20,257 bases of DNA from Microthrixaceae bacterium (GTDB lineage: Bacteria; Actinomycetota; Acidimicrobiia; Acidimicrobiales; Acidimicrobilacustridaceae): positions 1-20,257 of the forward strand of contig CANGMY010000007.1 of assembly GCA_947455015.1 (NCBI GenBank). Direction: 5' to 3'. Both the position numbers and the translations under genes were made by a program. Below, piece by piece: positions 12,622 to 19,963 of the stretch (position 1 is its first letter; each line of letters begins with the position of its first letter). Below the pieces are notes generated by a model. That model saw only the letters and a program-made list of their open reading frames with translations. It was not told where the DNA came from and did no database searches.

Positions 12622-15056
12622 CGACCGGCCAGGAATTCCGCTGCCGAAATCGCGAGAACTTCGCGTTTGATCTTCGACTGATGGCGAATGTCGACGGGAA
12701 GTTCACCTTCCAAGACTGCAGCGATCTCGAAAACAGAACATTGCCGAACCTGCGCTGTGGTCTCGGTACTAGCGAGCCGCAGTTTTCCGTCCGCCTGAAT
12801 CACAACCGCGATCACCTGCGTGCCGACAGGGCCAACTCCTACCGCAGCAACCTGACGGCCGAGTTCGGCCGAGAGCGGGTCTTCAACGAGAACGCTCGGA
12901 ACCGTTTGTGTCGCGAGGAATAGTGCATGTTGCACCCGACCGAGCTGGTGAAGGTCGCCATTGACGTCGACCAAACCAAGATCGCCAGAGCGATGAAAAC
13001 GCCGACCAGTCAGCATGACTTCCGACCGATGCTCAGTTCCCCACTGCTGTTCATAACCGTCGAACATCCACGGTGCATGCACAGCGAGTTCGCCCCATTG
13101 ACCGTTCGCGACCGGCAGAGGATTCGACTCATCGAGCGAAAGCACCAGAACCTGAGCTCTGGCAAGAGGTGTTCCGGTGTTGGTCCCATCGGTTACCGGT
13201 GCCGTTGCGCCAACGCCATCGGTAATTGGCATGGCTTCGGTCATTCCCCACGGTGACCGGACATCTGCCCTCGTGATCGAGGCGATGGATGCCGCCAATT
13301 CGGTGGAGATGGGCGCGCCAGCAAGCATCACAAGGCGTAGCTGCACGGTCCTGCCCGCTGCGGTTTCAACAATGCGGCGAGCCGAAGCTGGCGAGAGCCA
13401 CGCCACGTCGACATCGGACGACTCGACGACATGAGCCAAACGATCGAAATCGAGTTCCGAAGGTTTGGTGACATCGATATCTGGGAGAACACAGGGAACA
13501 CCAAGTGCAGGGCCCAGCAAGATAAACGGCGCAAAAGAAGTGAGGAATCCGCGTTCAGGCGACATCGTGAATGAGTCGACGATGACATCTCGTTGTAGAG
13601 CCAATGCCCCATGCCGATAGCGAACGGGCTTTGCCGGACCAGTTGAACCGGATGTGTGCACTATCGCTGCATCGAACTCTGGTCGCAGTTCCGGAAGTTT
13701 CGTTGCGGTTGATGAACGATGCGTTGCCAAAGAAACCGCATGCGGAAATCGAGTGGTACAGATCATGCGTGCGCCGGGAGCCCATCCCAATGGCTTTGCT
13801 GCAGCGAGAGTTTTCGTCGTGCCGAATACCCACGTTGGGTTCGCTCCACGCAGAACAGTTCGCAGGCCGCGCGCGCCGAGACCGCTATCAGCGACGACCA
13901 GCACTCCGCCCGCGAGCCACACTCCAAATGCAGCGGCGAGGAGGTCTGAACTCGGAGGTACGAGCATGGCGACCCGGTCGCCGACTTCGAGACCGGCCTG
14001 CACCAACATGCGAGCGGTGGAGGTTGCGTCGTGTGCAAGCGATTTCCAGGTAACAGCGCCAACTCGATCAGTAAATGCTGGCGTGACATCCGACGATCGC
14101 TCCATTAGCCCGTTAGTAATCGCAACAAAAGTTTGGGCGGGAACGATGTCTTGAGCTGATTCAGCAGGCGCAGCGCCAGATCCAAGAACATTGTTGAGCC
14201 AAACCGATGCAACGGCTGCCATTGGCTCGTCGAGCGGAACGAGATGTGCAGCCTCAGGGAACCGATGAACATCAGCATGCGGAGCTCGATGCAATAGATC
14301 GGCCAAGAAGCGATCGTGGAACACGAGATCGCGGCCGCCCCATACCAACAAGAGCGGAACATCAAGGTTCGAAAGGTTGTCGGCCGACTTCTGCAGCGCG
14401 CTCCACGAAATATCTTTTTCAGAGAGCGGAATATCAGCAACAAAATCCGCGACCGCTTTACGCCGAACTGCAGATCGATAAGGGGCACGCAGCGCGTCTC
14501 GGTGCTGCTTGTTTGTCATTGCCGCGGTTCCGCCTACGAACGCAGATGTCCGGCGACAGATCAGGTCAACGAAGCGACGCGCCGTTGAGATAAGCGGCGG
14601 CATTGGTGTCCGCGCCGGGAGCCCAACGCCGGTATTGCCAAGAATCACGGCCTGAACTTCAAGCGACGAAAGAGCTCCGAGCGCAACCGGACCGCCCCAG
14701 TCGTGGGCGGCAAGGACCAGCGGGCCAGACGTGTGCTGTTCGCAGAATGCAACGAGTTCGAGAACGCGGGTCTCAAGCGTCCGCGATGTCGAACGTTCCG
14801 ACCAACCCATACCGGTTTGATCGACGGCGATGACTCGCCACTCAGTGCTCAGTGTTTCAAGGAAACCTTTCCAGAGATACCCCCAAGTTGGGTTGCCATG
14901 AACACAGACAATCGTTCCGCGTTCACCGGCACCCGTGTCGAGAATGCTCCACTCGACATCGGCAACGTCGGGACGCTGAATCCGCACCTTTCGATGCCAC
15001 GCCGGATTGATCCCCCACTTTTCCCAGTCAATGGCGGACGGGGTGTCGATCGACAA
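12618..15056 (-). CDS. oleBC: OleBC fusion: beta-lactone decarboxylase plus beta-lactone synthetase
   Basis: This 812-residue two-domain protein begins with an alpha/beta-hydrolase of haloalkane-dehalogenase type (about 1-292): oxyanion region HGNPTWGY, nucleophile D119 in AAHDWGGPVALG, D243 in WGGRDLVF and H271 in EAAHLVPLDEP. The second part (about 305-812) is an acyl-adenylate-forming enzyme: P-loop HTSGSTGPAKP (467-477), WGMTEA (603-608), RSGDLG (689-694), LGRVQH and a C-terminal K in HQSKIKRE. In known pathways OleC turns the 2-alkyl-3-hydroxy acid into a beta-lactone using ATP and OleB decarboxylates it to a cis-olefin. Fused OleBC proteins are known from other actinobacteria such as Micrococcus. 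The start is a TTG at 15056; no ATG or GTG allows the full hydrolase domain. Confidence 0.92.
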   Translation of the reverse strand: MSIDTPSAIDWEKWGINPAWHRKVRIQRPDVADVEWSILDTGAGERGTIVCVHGNPTWGYLWKGFLETLSTEWRVIAVDQTGMGWSERSTSRTLETRVLELVAFCEQHTSGPLVLAAHDWGGPVALGALSSLEVQAVILGNTGVGLPARTPMPPLISTARRFVDLICRRTSAFVGGTAAMTNKQHRDALRAPYRSAVRRKAVADFVADIPLSEKDISWSALQKSADNLSNLDVPLLLVWGGRDLVFHDRFLADLLHRAPHADVHRFPEAAHLVPLDEPMAAVASVWLNNVLGSGAAPAESAQDIVPAQTFVAITNGLMERSSDVTPAFTDRVGAVTWKSLAHDATSTARMLVQAGLEVGDRVAMLVPPSSDLLAAAFGVWLAGGVLVVADSGLGARGLRTVLRGANPTWVFGTTKTLAAAKPLGWAPGARMICTTRFPHAVSLATHRSSTATKLPELRPEFDAAIVHTSGSTGPAKPVRYRHGALALQRDVIVDSFTMSPERGFLTSFAPFILLGPALGVPCVLPDIDVTKPSELDFDRLAHVVESSDVDVAWLSPASARRIVETAAGRTVQLRLVMLAGAPISTELAASIASITRADVRSPWGMTEAMPITDGVGATAPVTDGTNTGTPLARAQVLVLSLDESNPLPVANGQWGELAVHAPWMFDGYEQQWGTEHRSEVMLTGRRFHRSGDLGLVDVNGDLHQLGRVQHALFLATQTVPSVLVEDPLSAELGRQVAAVGVGPVGTQVIAVVIQADGKLRLASTETTAQVRQCSVFEIAAVLEGELPVDIRHQSKIKREVLAISAAEFLAGR

Positions 15057-15062
15057 GGCCGA

Positions 15063-16076
15063 CTACCAAACCAGTTCGGCGACTGAACAGTTCAACCCTG
15101 ATCCGATGCCCATAAGTAGGACACGATCCCCCGTCGACAAACGATCTGCGGTAACCGAGAGCGTGTACGGAACGGCAGCGGGGCCGATGTTTCCGAATTC
15201 GGGATAGGTAAGGGGAACACGAGCGGCATCGATCGACAGCAACTCGCAAAGTTTTGTGGTGTGGACAGCAGACACCTGATGAAGGATGTACGTGTCACAG
15301 TTCGACCACTGCCAACCCTCGGCAAGCGCATCGTTGAACGTGGCTTCAGCGAGATCAAGGCCGGATTCAAGGAGCGCTGCGGTGTCGGTGCGCATCTCGT
15401 CAAGATCGCCGACACAAAGGTCGTGATATTTCGTTGCGGCTCGGGTAACGCCACCGAGGAATTGATGCGAACCGGGCTTCGGTCCACCCATCACCATCGC
15501 TGCTGCACCAGAACCAAGCGTGAGCGACGCGAACTGGTCGAAGACATCGGTAAGGGTTGACGAAGGGTCTTGCAGCCGAGCGATGGTCTGCGTCTGCGGT
15601 TGGCGGCTTCCTTCACCATCGACGATGAGCACAACCTTTACCTGACCGGCATCAATCATCGATGACGCAATCGTCATCGCATTAATAAAGCCCAAGCATG
15701 CATTACCAAGATCGAAGTTCATCGCGTTTGGCGAGAGGCCCAAACGGTTGTGCACCGCACACGCAATGCTCGGTTCGAGATGGTGCTTGCATACCGAGGT
15801 CGAGATCAGAAGATCGACTTCGCCCGGCGCAACTCCGGCCTGTTCAAGCGCAAGGGCGCCTGCACGAGCGGCAGCATCGTCGAACGTGACATCTTCGGGC
15901 CACCAACGGCGAGCCTTAATGCCAGCGACTGACTCAAGAAGTCCGGGACGAACGCCGACGCGCTCATAGGTTTCGGAAAGCTGCTCGTCGATCCATGCCG
16001 AGGTCACTACCTCGGGAGCATCCACATGCGAGACCGACCACACATGGGATCGAGCGAACGTAACCGGAGAACTCAC
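15063..16076 (-). CDS. oleA: OleA, thiolase-fold acyl-CoA condensing enzyme
   Basis: This 337-residue protein is of the ketoacyl-synthase III fold. OleA joins two fatty acyl-CoA molecules head to head to give a 2-alkyl-3-keto acid. The catalytic triad is visible: C127 in LGNACLGFINAM, H266 in ILHQVS and N296 in YPEFGNIGPAAVP. E101 in VCKHHLEPS lies where OleA has the glutamate that reaches into the partner subunit's active site, which separates OleA from FabH. It is first in the operon; its TAG is followed after 6 bases by the oleBC start in the same frame. The GTG start at 16076 is supported by a TAGGCT box 6 bases upstream. FabH- or HMG-CoA-synthase-like roles are less likely given the neighbours. 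Confidence 0.94.
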   Translation of the reverse strand: MSSPVTFARSHVWSVSHVDAPEVVTSAWIDEQLSETYERVGVRPGLLESVAGIKARRWWPEDVTFDDAAARAGALALEQAGVAPGEVDLLISTSVCKHHLEPSIACAVHNRLGLSPNAMNFDLGNACLGFINAMTIASSMIDAGQVKVVLIVDGEGSRQPQTQTIARLQDPSSTLTDVFDQFASLTLGSGAAAMVMGGPKPGSHQFLGGVTRAATKYHDLCVGDLDEMRTDTAALLESGLDLAEATFNDALAEGWQWSNCDTYILHQVSAVHTTKLCELLSIDAARVPLTYPEFGNIGPAAVPYTLSVTADRLSTGDRVLLMGIGSGLNCSVAELVW

Positions 16077-16082
16077 CCGTGC

Positions 16083-16088
16083 AGCCTA
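16083..16088 (-). promoter_or_regulatory. Predicted -10 box, leaderless promoter of the ole operon
   Basis: TAGGCT followed by 6 bases and GTG 16076. It would drive oleA-oleBC-oleD as one transcript, independent of the oxidoreductase gene that ends at 16117. Confidence 0.55.
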
Positions 16089-16116
16089 GGGCCCGATTCG
16101 CCGGTTCAGAGTTCGA

Positions 16117-16998
16117 TCAGCCCAAGAGGGCTGGGGCAAGGCGTTGCCACGTCTCCATGGGGATCGAAGTGCCGTCCGCAGGCAGCACCTGGATGCAGAC
16201 ATGATCGGCCCCGGCATCATGGTGGGCTTTGACTCGATCGGAAATTGCCCCTTCGTCGCCCCACGCGACAATCGCGTCCACGAGACGATCTGAACCGCCA
16301 TCGACGATGTCTGCGTCGGTGAATCCGAAGCGCTTCAAGTTATTCGTGTAATTGGGCAGCGTCAGATACATCGCCATGTGGCCACGTGCGATCTCGCGCG
16401 CTTTTGTCGGATCGGATTCGAGTACGACTGCTTGTTCGGGGCACAACCAACCGCGATCGCCCATGACTTCACGGGCAAATGTCGTGTGCTCGACAGGAAT
16501 GAAATAGGGATGCGCACCTTGCGTGCGCTCTGCGGCAAGTTCAAGCATCTTCGGCCCAAGCGCAGCGAGAACTTTCTGGGGCGCAGCTGACGCCGGCGAA
16601 GCTGTGAACAAACCGTTGTCCATAGCGTCGAGGTACGACTTCATTGCAGAGAACGGTTTTGAATAGTCGTGGCCACGAAGCCCCGACACCATGACCTCGT
16701 GACTCACACCGAGACCGAGGAGGAAGCGGCCAGGGAACGCTTCGGAAACGGTGTTCCATGCAGAATTCGCACATAACGCGTCGCGAGCGTAAATCGATGC
16801 GATACCCGTTGCGACAACCATCTTCTTTGTGCCGGCGAGAAGAAGAGTGGAACTCACAAACGATTCACGTCCGATCATCTCCGGGATCCAAAGTGCCCCG
16901 TACCCGAGTTCCTCAATTTCTGCAGCAATTTCCTGCGCCTGAGACGAAGGAACAAGATCAAGTTGATAGGCCCACAGGCCAACGCGTCCAAGATTCAT
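16117..16998 (-). CDS. LLM-class F420-dependent oxidoreductase (MSMEG_4141-like)
   Basis: This 293-residue TIM-barrel protein belongs to the luciferase-like monooxygenase superfamily. The N terminus LGRVGLWAYQLDLVPSSQ, the segment EELGYGALWIPEMIGRESF and the stretch FPGRFLLGLGVSHEVMVSGLRGHDYSKP recall the actinobacterial subgroup typified by M. smegmatis MSMEG_4141, expected to use coenzyme F420. The substrate is unknown. It has its own predicted leaderless promoter and diverges from the DUF2752 gene. The ole operon begins 40 bp downstream, so a functional link with ole is possible but not shown. The F420 requirement is inferred from family resemblance only. Confidence 0.9.
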   Translation of the reverse strand: MNLGRVGLWAYQLDLVPSSQAQEIAAEIEELGYGALWIPEMIGRESFVSSTLLLAGTKKMVVATGIASIYARDALCANSAWNTVSEAFPGRFLLGLGVSHEVMVSGLRGHDYSKPFSAMKSYLDAMDNGLFTASPASAAPQKVLAALGPKMLELAAERTQGAHPYFIPVEHTTFAREVMGDRGWLCPEQAVVLESDPTKAREIARGHMAMYLTLPNYTNNLKRFGFTDADIVDGGSDRLVDAIVAWGDEGAISDRVKAHHDAGADHVCIQVLPADGTSIPMETWQRLAPALLG

Positions 16999-17004
16999 GA
17001 ACTC

Positions 17005-17010
17005 ACCCTA
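17005..17010 (-). promoter_or_regulatory. Predicted -10 box, leaderless promoter of the LLM oxidoreductase gene
   Basis: TAGGGT, then 6 bases (GAGTTC), then ATG 16998. No Shine-Dalgarno site. Confidence 0.55.
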
Positions 17011-17043
17011 GGCAACGACAGTCAGACGAGGCGAGGCCGGCCC

Positions 17044-17049
17044 TAGAGT
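17044..17049 (+). promoter_or_regulatory. Predicted -10 box, leaderless promoter of the DUF2752 gene
   Basis: TAGAGT, then 6 bases (TGAAAC), then GTG 17056. It faces the LLM promoter across 33 bp, so both promoters share one short control region. Confidence 0.55.
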
Positions 17050-17055
17050 TGAAAC

Positions 17056-17529
17056 GTGCAGACAAATCCAGTCGAATCGGCAACCGAGGGCCCTCCCCCG
17101 CCACCTGCCGGAACGACGCGTGTTCGCCGACGCAGATCAGGGGCTTGGATAGCCGGCGGAATTGCCCTTGCTGGTTGTGTCGCAGTCGGCCTCGTCGACC
17201 CAAATACGACTCGCATTTTTCCGACATGCGCATTCAAAGCGACTACGGGCCTCGATTGCCCCGGCTGCGGAATGACACGTGGCCTACACGCTCTTTTGCA
17301 TGGTGACGTGCTGCGGGCGATGAGCCACAACCTTCTCCTCATTGTCATTCTCGCGACGTCAGCTGTTTGGTTCGCCTGGAATGCAGTCGCTCGGCGTATC
17401 GGCAAACGTCAGCTTCATTTCGAATTCAAGCGAAACACCTGGATTGCGATAGGACTCGCAGTTCTGGCGTTTTGGGTAGTTCGAAATCTCCCGTGGGCGC
17501 CGTTCAACTGGTTGGGCTCAGACGCGTAA
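17056..17529 (+). CDS. DUF2752 family membrane protein
   Basis: This 157-residue membrane protein carries the DUF2752 hallmark DCPGCGMTRGLHALLHGD (about residues 67-84), with the paired cysteines C68 and C71 preceded by C58. A proline-rich cytoplasmic N terminus (EGPPPPPAGTTRVRRRRSG) leads to three predicted helices at about 30-46, 93-113 and 129-143. Function is unknown for the family; the CPGCG pair suggests metal or redox chemistry, which is inference. The GTG start is set by the promoter box 6 bases upstream. It is transcribed away from the LLM gene and converges on the hypothetical gene at 17585. The 55-bp gap to that gene shows no clear terminator. Confidence 0.88.
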   Translation: MQTNPVESATEGPPPPPAGTTRVRRRRSGAWIAGGIALAGCVAVGLVDPNTTRIFPTCAFKATTGLDCPGCGMTRGLHALLHGDVLRAMSHNLLLIVILATSAVWFAWNAVARRIGKRQLHFEFKRNTWIAIGLAVLAFWVVRNLPWAPFNWLGSDA

Positions 17530-17584
17530 ACAGAAATTCAGCAGAATTCGGACACCAACTAGATCATTGAGCAATTGTGTCGAG

Positions 17585-18250
17585 TTATTTGGTTTGTAAC
17601 AGCACCGCGTCATCGAAGCGGCAAGGCGGGCTGACGCCAGCCTGACCAAATCCTGCGGCGGTTCCGACGTTATTTGCCTGAAGAGAAAAAACTTTTGTGA
17701 CGCGACCCACAGAAGCCCATGCGTTCGCGCCATGGACGCGCAATTCGACCGAAACTTTCGGCGTCGCCGGATCTTCGACGGTTCCGAGAGTCTTCGGTTC
17801 TCCATCCAAAACTTGTACAACGTTCCAGAGCAGAAACGGCTTGGCTCGAAGCAGCGCAACGTAATTTTTTTCATCAACGACATTGGCAACAACACCGCAG
17901 TAGGAATCACCTTCCACCGTTGCCCTGATTGACGCCTGACGCTCGAGAGAGCCAACGGCAAAATTCATTCCGGAAACCTGATTCGTGGCCTCAAGTGTCG
18001 AATTCTTCACGGTCCAATCGCCAGAAAGATTCACCCAAACGACCCCCTCAGGTTGTAGGGAATCCGCCGCGAGCCGACCATCACCAAAGAAGTCCACCGC
18101 AACGATTGATGCGCCTGGCCGATCTCGCGTGGGAGAGACAAACCATGATGCAAGCGAGTACGCCATCCAACTCAAAAGAACAATCAACAGTATTGCCAGT
18201 GACTTTCCGAGCGAGTTCAGCCCGCCGGCGGCTCCCCGCACTTTCACCAT
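17585..18250 (-). CDS. Membrane-anchored hypothetical protein, possibly with a LamG-like beta domain
   Basis: This 221-residue protein has one N-terminal hydrophobic helix (about 16-38, LAILLIVLLSWMAYSLASWFV) and an extracytoplasmic part dominated by beta-strand patterns: LSGDWTVKNSTLEATN, QASIRATVEGDSYCGVVANVVDEKNYVALLRAKPF and VSVELRVHGANAWASVG. This layout resembles concanavalin-like jelly-roll domains that describe an object, its 'thin' profile and its strand ends, but I cannot confirm a family. ATG 18250 overlaps the acyltransferase stop by 7 bases, so the two genes are likely coupled; the in-frame ATG at 18295 would extend the overlap. The shared A+T-rich composition suggests the pair arrived together. 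It may be a surface protein acting with the acyltransferase. Confidence 0.72.
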   Translation of the reverse strand: MVKVRGAAGGLNSLGKSLAILLIVLLSWMAYSLASWFVSPTRDRPGASIVAVDFFGDGRLAADSLQPEGVVWVNLSGDWTVKNSTLEATNQVSGMNFAVGSLERQASIRATVEGDSYCGVVANVVDEKNYVALLRAKPFLLWNVVQVLDGEPKTLGTVEDPATPKVSVELRVHGANAWASVGRVTKVFSLQANNVGTAAGFGQAGVSPPCRFDDAVLLQTK

Positions 18251-19407
18251 GACAGCTTCATCGCCGGACGCTCGATGAGCCGATAGCTCAGCCATCCGAC
18301 AAGTAGCGACAACGGAGTTAACGCAGCAATGACGAGCAGGAAGGGCGCGACCCCAGTTCCGTTAGAGAAATGGCTCAGGTAGTACTTGAGAAGGGTGTCA
18401 TGCCAGAGGTAGAAGCCGTATGAAACAACCCCAACACTCACCATCACCCTCGAGGCAAAAACTCCGACTCGCATCGTTGCCATTTCTCCGATCGTTACTG
18501 GAACTAGAACGAAGAACGCTGACAGCCCAAAAAGAACATGAGCATCCTTAGTGCTCGATATCAATGAAGAACCTGAGGATCCGTCGTATCCAACCATCAG
18601 GGTAGGCCAAACGTATAGAGCGGCGGCAATAGGCCAGCAAAGAACACGGGATGTCGCCAACCGGAAACGACTGGACATCGAGATCCATCCGAGTCGACGC
18701 ACCGCAACTATGAGGCTTAGAAACATCCCAACGGCGAACCAATCGAGATAATCAAAAAGCGATGTTAGGAATCGAAAATCGAATGGACGATCACTCGTAA
18801 CGAATCTCGAATACAACCGCGGGACGGCCAATAACCCGAAGCAAGCCAACGCGACTACGGCTACTCGAATCTGAAGATTTCTGAATCTCTGAGCGATAAC
18901 CCGAAGCATCGCAGAAAACAACGGAAGAAATACATAGAACGCGACTTCAACCGAAAGAGTCCAAGCGACGGCGAGTCCGATGAAGATGTGAGAAGAATCA
19001 AAATAACGCCCTGTCAAGGTGAACAGCCCAAACCGCCCCCCAACCAATGGGCCAATCAAAAGTTCACCAGCAGTGAGCGCAGCCCAGTACGCGGGATAGA
19101 TCCGCAAGAACCTCCTAGACAAATAGCTCCGTGTCGGTTTTCGCCCTGTGCAAAGAATCACATCTGTGACGAACTCGTTGAAGAGAAGAAAGCCAGAAAG
19201 CGCAAAAAAGATCGCAACTGCTATGTCGCCGAATCCGGAGACAGAAAGAGTTAGTGCTCGATTGACACGATCAGAAGCAGGTCCAGATTGTAAAACCGCT
19301 GAAGAATGAAAAATCAGAACTAAAAAAGCAGCAGCGCCCCGCACGCCGTCCAAGGACGGGTAGTGCAACAAACGATTCGCAATCTCAACTTGATTTGATT
19401 CCGCCAC
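18244..19407 (-). CDS. Acyltransferase-3 family membrane protein (OafA-like)
   Basis: This 387-residue integral membrane protein has about ten helices and belongs to the acyltransferase-3 family, which moves acetyl or other acyl groups onto surface sugars, lipids or antibiotics. The N-terminal signature is YPSLDGVRGAAAFLVLIFHSS with H34 as the probable catalytic histidine. It is followed by FFALSGFLLF, the basic loop RSYLSRRFLRIYPAYWA, VAWTLSVEVAFYVFLP and the C-terminal YGFYLWHDTLL and LIERPAMKL. The protein ends soon after the tenth helix, without an extra SGNH esterase domain. The start is a GTG at 19407 with a GGCGGA-like site about 10 bases upstream. The acceptor is unknown. Two sampled 60-base lines are about 45% G+C, against roughly 60% in lines sampled elsewhere. 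Confidence 0.92.
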   Translation of the reverse strand: MAESNQVEIANRLLHYPSLDGVRGAAAFLVLIFHSSAVLQSGPASDRVNRALTLSVSGFGDIAVAIFFALSGFLLFNEFVTDVILCTGRKPTRSYLSRRFLRIYPAYWAALTAGELLIGPLVGGRFGLFTLTGRYFDSSHIFIGLAVAWTLSVEVAFYVFLPLFSAMLRVIAQRFRNLQIRVAVVALACFGLLAVPRLYSRFVTSDRPFDFRFLTSLFDYLDWFAVGMFLSLIVAVRRLGWISMSSRFRLATSRVLCWPIAAALYVWPTLMVGYDGSSGSSLISSTKDAHVLFGLSAFFVLVPVTIGEMATMRVGVFASRVMVSVGVVSYGFYLWHDTLLKYYLSHFSNGTGVAPFLLVIAALTPLSLLVGWLSYRLIERPAMKLSW

Positions 19408-19438
19408 AAGTTCCGCCCGCTATTTGAAACAAAACCCG

Positions 19439-19960
19439 TCAGTCGATGCGACGCATCTGCGCTTTATAGAACTTCCCGCGTTCGGCATAATCACGAACAG
19501 CGATTTCTTGGATGAACGACTGATTCGACCCGACCTCACGCAACTTTGCGGGAATTCCGAGCGCCATCATCCCCGTGGGAACTTCCATACGGTTCGGAAC
19601 AACAGCATTCGAACCAACGAGTGAGCCAGATCGGACGATTGCTTCGTGAAGAACAACGGAACCATTTCCGACAAGTGAATTGCTTTCGATCGTGCAACCC
19701 TCGAGATGAACGATGTGTCCGACTACACAGTCATCGCCAACGATCGTCGGTCGTGTCGGGATGCAGTGAATGACGGTTCCATCTTGAATCGACGTGCGCT
19801 CGCCAATGCGAATCCCACCGTTGTCGCCGCGCAGAACTGCGCAGGGCCACACGGTGCTGTCAGCGCCAATGGTTACGTCGCCGATAACAACGGCCTCGGG
19901 ATGCACCCACGCGTCGGGATGAATATCCGGAACCATGTCGCCCAGCGCGTAGATGGCCAT
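19439..19960 (-). CDS. Gamma-carbonic-anhydrase-like hexapeptide-repeat protein
   Basis: This 173-residue left-handed beta-helix protein has repeated hexapeptides (VVIGDVTIGADSTVWPCAVLRGDNGGIRIG) and the typical C-terminal helix. It resembles the YrdA/gamma-CA-like proteins, trimers that bind metal between subunits. H65 (VIHC) and H82 (VVGHIV) occupy two of the usual zinc-ligand positions. The third, normally a histidine five residues after the second (as in GHxxxLHGC), is E87 here in VHLEGC, with an extra H85. Carbonic anhydrase activity is therefore uncertain; the fold assignment is firm. It starts 3 bases after the flavin-reductase-like gene, so they share a transcript. Confidence 0.9.
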   Translation of the reverse strand: MAIYALGDMVPDIHPDAWVHPEAVVIGDVTIGADSTVWPCAVLRGDNGGIRIGERTSIQDGTVIHCIPTRPTIVGDDCVVGHIVHLEGCTIESNSLVGNGSVVLHEAIVRSGSLVGSNAVVPNRMEVPTGMMALGIPAKLREVGSNQSFIQEIAVRDYAERGKFYKAQMRRID

Positions 19961-19963
19961 GGC

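Noticed and set aside
16077..16116. GGGCCC and nearby G/C-rich symmetry between the LLM gene and oleA as a terminator
   Set aside because: The symmetric part is only 6 bases without a loop or T-run. The same stretch is better explained by the oleA -10 box.
16117..16998. The F420-dependent oxidoreductase as a fourth ole pathway enzyme
   Set aside because: It is on the same strand upstream of oleA, but both genes have their own predicted promoter, and no LLM enzyme is part of known ole pathways. Adjacency alone is weak evidence.
17530..17584. Possible terminator between the converging DUF2752 and hypothetical genes
   Set aside because: The gap has no convincing stem followed by a T-run; the short AATTC repeats look accidental.
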